This document shows, in pieces, positions 1 through 9,037 of a DNA stretch of 21,678 nt. Position 1 is the stretch's first letter, and the number at the start of each line of letters is the position of its first letter. The position numbers and the translations under genes were made by a program. The DNA is from Ophiothrix spiculata (taxonomy: Eukaryota; Echinodermata; Ophiuroidea; Amphilepidida; Ophiotrichidae), in NCBI GenBank assembly GCA_000969725.1, contig JXSR01S042360.1; one strand, given 5' to 3'. The notes under the pieces are model-generated. The model searched no databases and had not been told where the DNA came from. It saw only the letters and a program-made list of their open reading frames with translations.

Positions 1-511
1 TGTACTACCAGTACTATTTGAAAACATCATCCCTCATTGCTTTTTGGCAAAGTTCCCTTTCATCAATAGTGGTGCTGCCTTTGCTGGGGATGATGCTGTT
101 GGCTATAATGTTGATGTACTACCAGTAGTACTATTTGAAACATCATCCCTCATTGCTATTTGGCAAAGTTCCCTTTCATCAACAGTGGTGCTGCCTTTGC
201 TGGGGATAATGTTGTAGGCTATATGTTGATGTACTACCAGTAGAACTATTTGAAAACATCATCCCCTGTTGCTATTTGGCAAGGTTCCCTTTCATCAATA
301 GTGGTGCTGCCTTTGCTGGGGGTGATGTTGTTGGCTGTATGTTGATGTACTACCAGTAGTACTATTTGAAAACATCATCCCCTGTTGCTATTTGGCAAAG
401 TTCCCTTTCATCAATAGTGGTGCTGCCTTTGCTGGGGATGATGTTGTTGGCTATATGTTGATGTGCTACCAGTAGTACTATTTGAAAACATCATTCCTTG
501 CTGCTGTTTGG
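1..511. repeat. Tandem array, 115-116 bp period, about 4.4 units
   Basis: The word TGTACTACCAG recurs at 1, 115, 230 and 346, and as TGTGCTACCAG at 462, giving a period of 115-116 bp. Each unit also carries CAAAGTTCCCTTTCATCAA and GGTGCTGCCTTTGCTGGGG. Units differ by only a few substitutions and 1-3 bp indels, so the array is young or homogenised. The last unit decays after about 511. The period is not a multiple of three, so it is not a coding repeat. The array starts at the window edge and probably extends left. This is a minisatellite or satellite; function unknown. Confidence 0.93.
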
Positions 512-645
512 CGGTGTTGTTACTTTGTGAATTTCCTCCTTGCTGATACCCAGACATCATGTGTTTCTAGAAAGAAAAAAATTGAATGAGTTTATTACTG
601 TGTATACTGTAATCTGTGTTCCTCTCGATTCAAGTTACAACTCGT

Positions 646-767
646 CTTTAGGTCCCATCAAAAACTACCCTAACCCTAACCCTACACCCTAACCCTTACC
701 CTTACCCTAAATTAAACCTAACCCTAAACCCTAAAATTCTGGATGGGACCTAAAGTACACTTGGTCC
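646..767. mobile_element. Small MITE-like element with internal telomere-type (CCCTAA)n array
   Basis: The 14-bp arms CTTTAGGTCCCATC (646-659) and its exact inverse complement (742-755) flank a degenerate array of CCCTAA, ACCCTAA and CCCTTA units (about 664-735). The right end, including GTACACTTGGTCC, is shared with a second copy ending at 6344, so this is a dispersed element and not a random interstitial telomere tract. No target duplication is clear. The superfamily is unassigned. Confidence 0.7.
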
Positions 768-1042
768 CACTTTTTACTTATTCAGGAGAAGCCATTTTAT
801 GCTAAAATTGTTTTTTTTTCTTTTTTTTTTCTTTGTTCAGTCCATAAACTTAGAAAGGAGATGCCAGACTAGTTGCGGGGTCATAGTGGGAGACTCTGGT
901 GGGAGTACTCAGGTTTTTACAGATGGTACTTTGCATTTTGTTGTTATCGGGAACATTGAAAACATGCACACATGCTTTGTATACATGCCGGCGTGTCATT
1001 TGCAAGTATTACTTGCGCAGTTTGTCTCCATGCACACCCTAA
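768..1042. other. Unassigned stretch with a chance open frame
   Basis: A T-rich tract ending in TTTGTTCAG (about 809-839) resembles a splice acceptor. It is followed by about 75 open plus-strand codons that include a GDSGG pentapeptide. No family is recognisable, no good donor follows in frame, and the 3' end of the frame runs into the inverted-repeat element starting at 1043. I do not call a gene here. Confidence 0.3.
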
Positions 1043-1586
1043 GAGTGCAATTTTCTTGGGTTTAACGGATTGTCAGAAAGTATGTTAAGATTTTATTTTA
1101 TAGCCCATGAATTGAACTTTCAGATACCGTTTGTTTCATTTCAATCGATAGGGTAAAACAAAAGTTATGCTTTGTCAAATATTTGGGTGGATTTTTGTCT
1201 GGTCTAATATCAATAGGGGAGTTTCTGAATGTAATAAAAATGAGTCACCTTAGAAAATTCATCATATCCGTCTTATTTTTATGTCAAATTTGATCATTTT
1301 TTCAGCACAGATAAAAGAGAGCATGTACATATTAAATTAGTAAACATTTTTACGGTTGAGTAAACAGATCAATGACAATACTAAATAGAACATCATTCAA
1401 AGGGAACTAAGAAAAACCGTAAAAATGGACCAAAAAATTTTACATCCAAATATTTAGTTAATAACTTTTGTTGTACACTACTGATTGAAATGAAACAAAC
1501 AGTATCTGAATGTTCAATTCATGGGCTGTAAAATGCAATTTTTACATACTTTTTAACTATCCATAAAGCCAAGAAACTTGCACTCA
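1043..1586. mobile_element. Inverted-repeat DNA element, 544 bp
   Basis: The arms at about 1043-1195 and 1425-1586 are inverse complements. Well-matched words include GCCCATGAATTGAAC and GTTTGTTTCATTTCAATC. The arms are about 80-90% alike near the ends and decay inward. Just outside the right arm is TGGGACACCCTG (1606-1617), with no counterpart outside the left arm, so the left end may be truncated. There is no coding capacity. It is a non-autonomous element of unknown superfamily. Confidence 0.75.
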
Positions 1587-1683
1587 TAGATTGTAAGATT
1601 TTTTCTGGGACACCCTGTACTGGGCCAGAAAACACAAAATCAGATACTCCCCTTAGCATCTATGGTTATATTGTCGCATGCTA

Positions 1684-1884
1684 TACTTTGATCAACACCA
1701 AATAGGCGGGCCTCTTCACATCGTGACTTGATACAGACATGCGCTTGCGTAGCTAAACACAGCACAACTGCAAGAGACGCGGAGCGTGACTCACGCATCA
1801 CGGCGTGCATGTAACTGGGATTATATTTACTTGCAGATGAAGGGAAGCCTCATAATTCCCGCCTATTTAATGTTGATCAAAGTA
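1684..1884. mobile_element. TA-flanked MITE with about 27-bp TIRs
   Basis: The left arm starts TACTTTGATCAACACCAAAT and ends AGGCGGG (1684-1710). It is matched in inverse by 1858-1884, with two mismatches at the CC/TT centre. TA dinucleotides flank both ends (1682-1683 and 1885-1886), which fits a Tc1/mariner-type target duplication. The interior is GC-richer than its surroundings, with several GCG/CGC words, and has no open frame of note. Confidence 0.75.
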
Positions 1885-1886
1885 TA

Positions 1887-2367
1887 CATGTGTTTCATTT
1901 CTTCAGTAAGATATTTGTCAATGTCATCTGTTTGTTTTAAAACGAGTTAATGAAGCTGTGTCTGAAAAAAACTTTGTAAAAGTAATTAATCTCTATTTTA
2001 TAAATCATGATATGATTTCTTGTGATAGGTCAATTGGCAGTCCTACATACCATTAGGACTAAAAGTGATAAATTTCCTATAAAAAACCAAGTTCATGTTG
2101 CAATAAAAGCTTCGAAAGTTATATAGTTCATTCTCTTATTTGACCAAAATTAGTACCACACACACAGACCTATTTCAAATGGATTAAATTACTGATCAAT
2201 CAATAATGTTTAGTTTTTAAATGTATGGCGAAAGTTGCAAAACATGAAAAGTACCGTGAAGATATGGTGAATTTTCTTCATATTTAGGAAGCTTTAAGAT
2301 AAGGATATAAAAGCTAATGTAACATTATTGAGGTGTTATGTCTTGTGATAATATTTCATGATGTATG
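1887..2367. other. AT-rich stretch with no recognisable feature
   Basis: I see no long open frame, tandem repeat or inverted repeat in this interval. It has the composition of ordinary intronic or intergenic sequence. Confidence 0.5.
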
Positions 2368-2735
2368 AAGTTCAAGTTCAAGTTTATTTCCACGTTTCAC
2401 AAGTTACAATCATATAATCATAAAACAATTCTCAATAATACATGAAAATTATATATACAATTTTTTAACTTATCAGCTAAATCTTATACAAATGATATAA
2501 GACAAATTTAGTAGAATTTGAAATGACAATATTATTATACAATATCAATTTGATCTACATAGTATTAAAATAATTTGAATGCACTAGTAGGTCACAACAA
2601 AATAGTAGCTGAGGATGAGAATTGAATATGTAGGCTATGCAAAAAATAAATTGAAACATGGTGGGGAGGCCAATAAACTCCTAAGAGCTTTTAGTCTGGC
2701 CCCACCTTAAGAAAAAAAAATTGTAAAGGGAAATT
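2368..2735 (-). mobile_element. 3' end of a LINE-like non-LTR retroelement (truncated)
   Basis: Read on the minus strand, the sequence ends with an AATAAA signal (complement of 2383-2388) followed by a short CTTGAA-type repeat tail (2368-2382), preceded by GTGAAACGTGG. This arrangement is typical of the 3' UTR of CR1/L2-like LINEs in marine invertebrates. Further upstream on the minus strand (about 2660-2705) is a GGTGGGGCCAGACTAAAAGC block that resembles the end of a LINE 3' region. No reverse transcriptase or endonuclease frame is present, as expected for a 5'-truncated insertion. The upstream boundary is a guess. Confidence 0.5.
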
Positions 2736-2994
2736 TGATGACAAGGACATTACGGCACAAAACTATAGTACAGAACATGGAAGACAAGACAAGACAGGAC
2801 GGACAAGATACTAAAATAGACAGACAAGAAATGCTTATTAATCTGAAGGACTGTTTGAGAAGGCAACATTTTCAGGAAGTACACAGGTTCATAAATGTTG
2901 TTTATGCCTTCAATATCTTCATGAACCCCTAATTCTAATATCATGGTGGGCATTAGTCTAAAGGATATACAAGAAGAACTCGGGTTAACGCATA

Positions 2995-3613
2995 TGTCCC
3001 CGCCGAATGAGGCCAACGTTTACCCCGTTTGTAAAATGTGACCATTTGTAAAATGTGACCAAACTCCTGTGACCTTGGGGACAATAAGTGGGACATTATT
3101 AGGCCTTACAAATTCTCATAAAAAGCTGTAGAAATTTCAGCTTCTCTCCTCCCTAACCATCTGAACCTGGAGGGGACTCAACATCCCCAGTGACAATCAA
3201 TCAACTCCTGAATACACCATGTGCTGAGGCTAAGGGAACTATGCCATCTAGACACTCAGCACTGGCCAAAAGTTGAAGATTTCCAGGCAGAGACGGGTGT
3301 GCAAACACAGGAGAGATGTATCTTTTTTTTAGATAATGCTATTTAAAAGGGTTTTTTAATTTGGAAACAAGTTTACCCAATTTGACCTTCTATAACCTTG
3401 ATGACCTTGTTGTGACCTTGAATTTTTTTTTGCGTCAACAATTGACCCCACCCTCCAAGTGCACCCACCACAAGTTTCAGGAACGTACGACCCTCGGTCT
3501 CTGTAGAAAATGTAGGTTAATATTTGGGTTAACATTTGGTTAACATTTTCGTCACAGACACACGGACGGAGCCCATTTTATAGTCCCCTTTTCAAACTCG
3601 TTCGGCGGGACAA
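2995..3613. mobile_element. TIR element, 619 bp, rich in TGACC words
   Basis: The left end TGTCCCCGCCGAATGAG (2995-3011) matches the inverse of the right end CTCGTTCGGCGGGACA (3598-3613) except for one indel and one substitution. ATA lies outside each end and may be a target duplication. The interior holds a doublet TTGTAAAATGTGACC (about 3030-3061), many TGACCTTG words (3070-3080 and 3380-3420), and a CACAGACACACGGACGGA tract near the right end, as in repeats seen widely in marine invertebrates. It is non-coding. Confidence 0.7.
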
Positions 3614-3627
3614 TAATATATAAATAT

Positions 3628-3720
3628 ATACTGACTTGAAGATCTCTGGTTAAAACTATAGTAGCTAAAATTTTGTCACTGAAGGACCATAGTTTTAATC
3701 CAGAGATCTGAAAAATGTCA
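3628..3720. repeat. Terminal foldback hairpin, left copy
   Basis: GACTTGAAGATCTCTGGTTA on the left pairs with the inverse of CAGAGATCTGAAAAATGTC on the right, and the centre also pairs (ACTATAG with CATAGTT). A longer related hairpin lies at 5528-5692, at the other end of the same large palindrome. Confidence 0.75.
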
Positions 3721-3740
3721 GAATATATTTGTTTTATATA

Positions 3741-3948
3741 CTGTGTAGAGGAATATTTTAGTGGGGTTAATTTTTCACGGTTTGGACTGAGCCATATTTG
3801 TTTGGTGTAATAATATTTTCACGGTTTCAAGCATCTGTCCATTGATGTCTATGTATACTATTTTAGCGGCATTTCATTTTCACGGTTGAGAAGTCAACAG
3901 CGAAAAGAGCAAAAAAAAAAAACCAGTGAAAAATGTCCCTCTATACAG
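3741..3948. mobile_element. TA-flanked MITE, 208 bp, inserted in the left palindrome arm
   Basis: The ends CTGTGTAGAGG (3741-3751) and CCTCTATACAG (3938-3948) are inverse complements with one mismatch, and TA occurs directly outside both (3739-3740 and 3949-3950). The right arm of the large palindrome lacks this block, so it was inserted into a pre-existing arm. The interior has three copies of TTTTCACGGTT (about 3772, 3816 and 3877). This fits a Tc1/mariner-type non-autonomous element. Confidence 0.75.
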
Positions 3949-4386
3949 TAATATATTTTAAAATAATGTAATTTTTACTTTCCCAATGGCCAAATTTGGT
4001 AATTAATCTTATCAGAAAATGCACTAACAAAATGCGAACCATGCATGCAAGTAATAGGTTAATGCGCGTATTCGCTTGCGTGTAAGTTTGATGCACGCAT
4101 AAATCCATGCGGGAAAGTTGTTTCGCGCATAAATGACGCGTCTATAAATAGCTTTAAAAAACCTGTAAAACCTGTAAATAGTCTTTGAAAACCTGTAAAT
4201 AGCTTTTTTCAAAAGAACTATTTACAGGTTTTTCACAAGGTGGTTGAAACTATTTGAACAATGTCATAGTGGTTCAACAATATTCTATTTGAACAATGTC
4301 ATAGGGGTTCCACATGCTTAAATACATTAATACAGTACATGATTAGAGGTATGGGATAGAAATATATTGACCATTTTAATAATAAT

Positions 4387-4522
4387 CAGGGGTGTGAAGA
4401 GCTTTTCTTTTATTTTCAGCCTATTTTGGGCATTATATCACTATTTTCCGCATTTTGTAGCCTATTTTGGGCATTATATCACTATTTTCCGCATTTTGTA
4501 TCAGGTGACTCTCACATCCCTG
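4387..4522. mobile_element. hAT-like MITE, 136 bp, with internal 41-bp duplication
   Basis: The ends CAGGGGTGTGAAGAG and CTCTCACATCCCTG are imperfect inverse complements starting with CAGGG, as in many hAT elements. Inside, a 41-bp unit starting AGCCTATTTTGGGC is present twice without a mismatch (4418-4458 and 4459-4499). The 8-bp flanks do not match, so the hAT assignment rests only on the termini. The element lies in the loop of the large palindrome. Confidence 0.6.
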
Positions 4523-4597
4523 TGTAAAGAATAGTTTCAACCAACCTGAGAAAAGTCGTAAATAATTCTTTGAAAAAGACTATTTACATGTTTTGAA

Positions 4598-5246
4598 GGG
4601 ATGGTACAATTTGTGACCCCACTTCCGTGACCCCACTTTTGTGACCCCACTTTATTTTTGCCAATTTTACAAAAAAATCACAAACAATATTTTTTTACGC
4701 ATTTTTAAAATCATCCGAGGTCAATAAGGGGGTCATAAGGGGGTCAAAAGGGGCCAAAGGTGAAATTCTCAAAATGCTCCGATTGACCTGAAATTTGATA
4801 TGAATGTACTTTAGGACATCCTAAGTAACATAAACATTTACATTTTAGTAACATTTCAGAGGTCATTTACGGTCACTTCCGGGTCAAATTTGAGCAAATT
4901 AAAAATATATGATAAAATCATCAAAAACCAATATCTGTCAATTTGACCTTTCACCCCTTTCGACCCCTTTAAGAACCCCTTAATGACCTCGGATGATTTT
5001 AAAAATGTCTTTATGTTGCTCAGGATGTCCCTAAAGTACATCCATATCAAATTTTAGGTCAATCGGAACATTTTGAGAATTTTACGTTTAACCCCTTTCG
5101 ACCCCATTAAGACCCCCTTAATGACCTCGGGTGATTTCAAAAATGCGTACAAATACATTTTTTGTGATATTGGTGTAAAATTGGAAAAATAAAGTGGGGT
5201 CACAAAAGTGGGGTCAAGGAAGTGGGGTCACAAATTGTACCATCCC
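4598..5246. mobile_element. Long-TIR element with 9-bp target duplication, Mutator-like, 649 bp
   Basis: Long arms of about 250 bp (4598-4855 and 4989-5246) start GGGATGGTACAATTTGTG and run in inverse orientation through three GTGACCCCACTT repeats and an AATCATCCGAGGTCA block. The 9-bp word TGTTTTGAA directly flanks both ends (4589-4597 and 5247-5255), and removing the element restores a continuous palindrome arm. Long TIRs with a 9-bp duplication are characteristic of Mutator-like elements. No transposase is encoded, so it is non-autonomous. Class assignment is inference from TIR length and duplication size. Confidence 0.8.
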
Positions 5247-5527
5247 TGTTTTGAAAGACTATTTATGGATTTTTGAAAGATTATTTATGGGTTTTGAAGC
5301 TGCATCATTTATCTTAAACGTGACGCAACCTTCACGCACGGAATTACGTGCGCATAAATCTCAAAAGCGCAAGCTACTACATGCATTAACCTATTACTTG
5401 CAGTATGGTTAACTTGGTGTTAGTTTGCATTTTTTGATAAGATTAATTATTAAATTAGGCCAATGGGGATGTAAAAATCACATTATTGTAAAATTAATTA
5501 ATACAGTATATGAAACAAATATATAAA

Positions 5528-5692
5528 ATATATACTGACTTTTTTCAGACCTCTGGATTAAATCTATGATCCTTCAGTAACTAAAATTTAGCCATTTCCC
5601 TTTGGGGCTGCGCCCCTCAGTAAAATGGCTAAATTTTAGTCACTTCAGGTCCATATTTTTAAACAGAGATCTTCAAGTCAGTATATATTTGT
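5528..5692. repeat. Terminal foldback hairpin, right copy
   Basis: This is a self-complementary segment. TATATACTGAC at the left pairs with GTCAGTATATA at the right, and CTAAAATTTAGCCATTT pairs with AAAATGGCTAAATTTTAG around a GC-rich loop GGGGCTGCGCCCC. It is homologous to 3628-3720. Confidence 0.8.
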
Positions 5693-5711
5693 ATACTATA
5701 TTATATAGGAA

Positions 5712-6227
5712 ATATTTTGTCAAAAATATTAGGTTACATGTTTATCCACTCATTTCAAGTAAGCTTTGTTGTGCAACATAACCAGTTATTACAGAATATA
5801 TTTCTTTCAAATATTTCTTTTACAAGGGGATATCAAAAAGTTTTGAACTTTAAGAAAAAAAAAGAAATAGAGTCAGGAATGTAGGCTTTCTAACCTTTGG
5901 AAATCCAAAAACGGGACACTTTTGGAAACACGCAGCGAGCCCCTTTTGAGGGTGGTCCAGGGGCAATCAATCCCAGTGGGGATCAAAGGGACTTTTATTC
6001 AGTACTTTGGATCAGGAAGGTACATTAAACATGGACAAATGCTCTACTTTGATCTGAAAAAATCAAAATACATTAGATGCCTGTAATTGTTTTTTTTGTC
6101 CTTGAATATTTTACTCTATTTTTTCAGTATGGAAATGCAGGACAACCTGCAATTTTGGGTTTTTAAAGTTTCGAATGCGGGATTGTCCTGCAAATTGCGG
6201 GACGTTTGGCAAGCCTGGGAATGTAAT
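5712..6227. other. AT-rich stretch with short palindromic CCTGC words
   Basis: No coding sequence was seen. Around 6130-6220 there are several GCAGGACAACCTGC and GCGGGATTGTCCTGC type words forming local palindromes. These could be the end of an unclassified repeat, but no opposite terminus was found. Confidence 0.4.
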
Positions 6228-6344
6228 CCTAACCCTAAAACTAACCCTAACCCTACACCCTAACCCTAAATAAAACCTAACTCTAACATTAACCCTAAAC
6301 CCTAACCCTAAAATTCTGGATGGGACCTAAAGTACACTTGGTCC
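6228..6344. mobile_element. Second copy of the telomere-array element
   Basis: A degenerate (CCCTAA)n array (6228-6312) is followed by AAATTCTGGATGGGACCTAA and GTACACTTGGTCC, the same right end as the element at 646-767. The left TIR seen in the first copy is absent here, so this copy is truncated on the left or has diverged. The left edge is simply where the array begins. Confidence 0.65.
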
Positions 6345-6975
6345 GCATCTTTACATAGTCACTGTGCAAAGTAACATATATCTCCCACTTTGCGCTGACT
6401 GTCCACAGCCCATCATTGTAGAGATCGTCTCTACTAAAGAAAATCCACTTTGTATTTTGATGAAAATCAACATTTTCAGGTCGCCCATGTTTTATCACAT
6501 CATTGTGGCGGCATTCATTGACCGCTCTCCATAATTTTGGTATCAATGGAAAGAAGAGACCCTACCCTATACTATGGTATCAAGCAACTAAACTTTGGCA
6601 AGTCATCATAGATTTTCTGAGCACTGTAACCATTCAAGTGCAGGGTCTAAATTATGCCTACACTGTATGTCTCAATTTTCTCAATGAGGGTTATGTACTG
6701 GGGGGCACATTAATGACATCTATAGCCACCCGTAAAAAAAGTAAAACTACTTATGAGACCATTTTGCACCAAAATATATATATGGATGTGTGACTATAAA
6801 TTTTATTGCCATAGCTCCTTCCCTTCTGAGTAAAATTTAAAACATTTTGATACACCCTTGTACATTAGCAAAACTAGATGAGATATCAACTATACACATA
6901 ATCAAAACTAAAATCAAAAGAAACAAAAATCAAACCATAAAAGAAAAGAAAACAAAATTCAATAATCACCTTTAC
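6345..6975. other. Stretch with no supported gene; 3' flanking intron of the exon at 6976
   Basis: Both strands have open frames of 60-96 codons here, but they overlap each other and lack splice signals or recognisable sequence. On the minus strand this is intron sequence following the donor at 6970-6975. Confidence 0.45.
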
Positions 6976-7089
6976 CTGTTGTGCGGGGTAATCAGACGCC
7001 ATCATACCACCGGGTCCTCCGCTATGGCTGGATGAGGGCGCTACCCGCATGCGTTTGGCTCCTTGCGCATGACTTGATGACCCTCCAGT
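6976..7089 (-). CDS. Candidate internal exon of an unrecognised Ser/Gly-rich protein (exon B)
   Basis: On the minus strand, an acceptor TTTCTGCTTTCAATACAG precedes 114 nt that end in CAACAG followed by the donor GTAAAG (complement of 6970-6975). The exon is 38 codons long and open only in frame 1; the other two frames hit stops. The peptide contains the stretches SSSHAQGAKRMRVAPSSSH and GGPGGMMASDYPAQQ. It is Ser/Gly-rich with one small basic cluster (KRMR) and no membrane segment. Its GC content is clearly above the AT-rich flanks. The neighbouring minus-strand exon at 14351-14425 encodes a similar SSS...HAQRMRLA peptide and is also phase 0, so the two join without a frame break. Such sequence is typical of disordered linkers in nuclear regulatory proteins, but I cannot name the family. 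It could also be a processed remnant, though intact splice sites argue against that. Confidence 0.62.
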
Positions 7090-7305
7090 CTGTATTGAAA
7101 GCAGAAAATTAATAATAAATCTGATTTAAAGACAGTGCAAAATGTGCGACTTGAAACATACTGGTATATTGTTAGTGTAGATAAATGCAAGAGAAAGAGA
7201 AAAGTAGCAATTTTAACTGTGATAATCAAACAATTTAACTTGAAATGAGCGGTGATTGGGAAAAACATGTTAAATGGTGAAACCTTATAAATAAAAGTAA
7301 ATTAA

Positions 7306-7449
7306 CCTTTTATCCATGGGTTAAACGAGTCATTGATGTCTTCTGGTGTAAACAAAACAATTAAATATTGTTACTACACATACCACTAGACAGGCACATT
7401 GAGTTTCTGACACGGTACTAAAAGCCACTGAATTTACCCACTGGAAGGG
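7306..7449. mobile_element. piggyBac-like MITE, 144 bp, TTAA-flanked
   Basis: TTAA lies outside both ends (7302-7305 and 7450-7453). The termini CCTTTTATCCATGGGT and ACCCACTGGAAGGG are approximate inverse complements. The interior (CATTGATGTCTTCTGG, GAGTTTCTGACAC) resembles the larger TTAA element at 9464-9883. TTAA target sites with CCC-type ends are the hallmark of piggyBac elements. It is non-coding, and its right TTAA is only a few bases from the next element. Confidence 0.65.
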
Positions 7450-7457
7450 TTAACATA

Positions 7458-8959
7458 CACTCCCGCTCGAAAGTATTTCCGCACAAAAACTTTATTCAGC
7501 CATAGGCCTATTTCAAAAGGCGTTTATCCGATTTTTATCATTTTTTGACAAGAGTCTTCAGGGTGTCCCAATAAAAATGCAACGAACTTTGAACTTTTAT
7601 TTTGAGAGAACAGAGCACAATGGTGAGCACACGTTACAATAACATTATAGAGTAGACCATTGGCTTTTACAGTATTTTTGTTTTGTTTAATTTGGATCTC
7701 TGAATCAAAAGTTATTGCACATTTTGTAAAGACCAGAAAAATCTTAATGGTCCGATTTGTTAATCTGTAAAGATTCACCTCTCGTGACGTCATTGGGCAC
7801 ACAACGAATGGAAATTTCTAAAAACATCACATGATTAGAATAAGCATCCCCTGAACCTATTTCATGACATAAGGACTCATTAAATGATGATCTGCTGATA
7901 ATTAAGCAGGTTCTTGCGTCTGGTTGAGTCAACCTGTTGTGTCTCCTTGGCGAGCCAGATGAATCATCAACTGAATTGAGTTCTTCAACTCCTTTGTCTT
8001 CAGTTTTTTTCGGTGGTTTCGGTTAAAGACTTATTATTGGTTGTTATCTTTCATTAGAATCCCTTTTTTTGATTCTTTTGGTAGAAATTGTATCCTAAAC
8101 TACCCGATTGTCGCACCAGAAGTAACAGATTCAAGGAATATGAGGGCATCAGGAAGATCCGTACTTTAATTGACAATTTTGACCTATTTAAGTTAAATAT
8201 GAACTTCAAATATCATGTTATGTTAGGTACAGGTCAGGTAAGATTGGTTTGGATTGATTTTACTCTAATTGGTTGCAGAATTCTCTTCATTTCAAGTTTG
8301 TATTTCTTTAGCTTGAAGTCTAAACTTACAAATCGGACCAAAGTAGATTTAAAGGGCTTTCTTAAATTCTTCATATCTTTGGACTGGAGTGGTAAAATGA
8401 AACGGGACAAAAAGCATGGTGTAGAGTAATTACCCTACTTTAGAAAAACATTTATTACTATGATTTAATCTTTAAGCAACTATTTTTAAATATTTTTTAT
8501 TTGCTCGTTGCATTAATATTATGACAAGCTGTATATTGTATAATCATCGAACTAACTAATCTCGGAAGTGCATTCATTGCATTTGAAAGATATGGCGTGT
8601 AATGCATATTACTACTTTCGTCTGAAAGAATTGAGTTTATATACATTTCTGTGCATTTTTTTTTTAAACTTACAACCTCAAAATATTCTATCCGGTTACA
8701 AGGAAAAAACAAGGTTATGAAAAATTGATTAGTTACATAGTAATGAGATTTGTACTTGTGGTGTATTTGTATATGGTTTTTAAATATATATTTTTATTGC
8801 AATGGAAGATCAAATATTAAAAGAAACATCGATTTATTCATATTGAATAGATAAGTTATCTATACTAGTATGAATCTTTGATGATTCTAGGTCGTTTAAT
8901 ATAAAAAACAAGGTTTTTGAACGTTTTTAATTGTGCGGAAATACTTTAGAGCGTGAGTG
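7458..8959. mobile_element. Tc1/mariner-like element, 1502 bp, no intact transposase seen
   Basis: The left end CACTCCCGCTCGAAAGTATT continues TTCCGCACA and matches the inverse of the right end at 26 of 28 positions. TA flanks both sides (7456-7457 and 8960-8961). TIR sequence, TA target and total length all fit Tc1-like elements. The only sizeable frames (a 113-codon plus frame at 8088-8429 and short minus frames at 7524-7932) show no DDE/D motifs or helix-turn-helix that I can recognise, so the body is decayed or foreign sequence. A 12-bp CAGGGTGTCCCA motif at 7559-7570 may mark another insertion. A 210-bp relative lies at 20306-20515. Confidence 0.75.
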
Positions 8960-9037
8960 TACTCAATGTATGCCGAACAGACATGGATAATCAAACAAAT
9001 GTATGTCTAACAGATATAAGTGTTATGGATAACAAAT

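Larger units (their letters stand above)
3617..5705. mobile_element. Large nested palindromic (foldback) complex, about 2.1 kb
   Basis: The left arm (3617-4262) and the right arm (4526-4597 plus 5256-5705) are inverse copies. Matches include ATATATACTGACTTGAAGAT near the outer ends, GGTTAATTAATC-like and TTAATCTTATCA words further in, CAAGTAATAGGTTAATGC, and repeated ACTATTTACAGGTTTT motifs near the centre. The outer ends are themselves foldbacks (3628-3720 and 5528-5692). Three further inverted-repeat elements interrupt the arms and loop and are listed separately. No open frame of transposase size is present. The outermost boundary lies in AT-rich sequence and no target duplication could be fixed. 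Confidence 0.8.

Noticed and set aside
664..735. True chromosome end or telomere
   Set aside because: The (CCCTAA)n tract is short, degenerate, bounded by inverted repeats and present twice, so it is element-borne and not a chromosome terminus.
799..1065. Plus-strand 88-codon frame after a pyrimidine tract and CAG, containing GDSGG
   Set aside because: GDSGG recalls the serine-protease active site, but the surrounding residues do not fit that fold, no His or Asp exon is nearby, no suitable donor follows, and the end overlaps an inverted-repeat element.
2735..3016. Overlapping open frames on both strands
   Set aside because: Opposed frames at the junction of LINE-like and TIR repeats with no recognisable motif.
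7744..8030. Minus-strand frames resembling a KELKN...HLARQGD helix region
   Set aside because: A short similarity to the start of Tc1-type transposases was considered, but it is interrupted by a stop within 35 codons and no downstream catalytic motif exists.
8088..8429. 113-codon plus frame inside the Tc1-like element
   Set aside because: I looked for a DDE/D transposase and helix-turn-helix and found neither; composition looks like an AT-rich chance frame.
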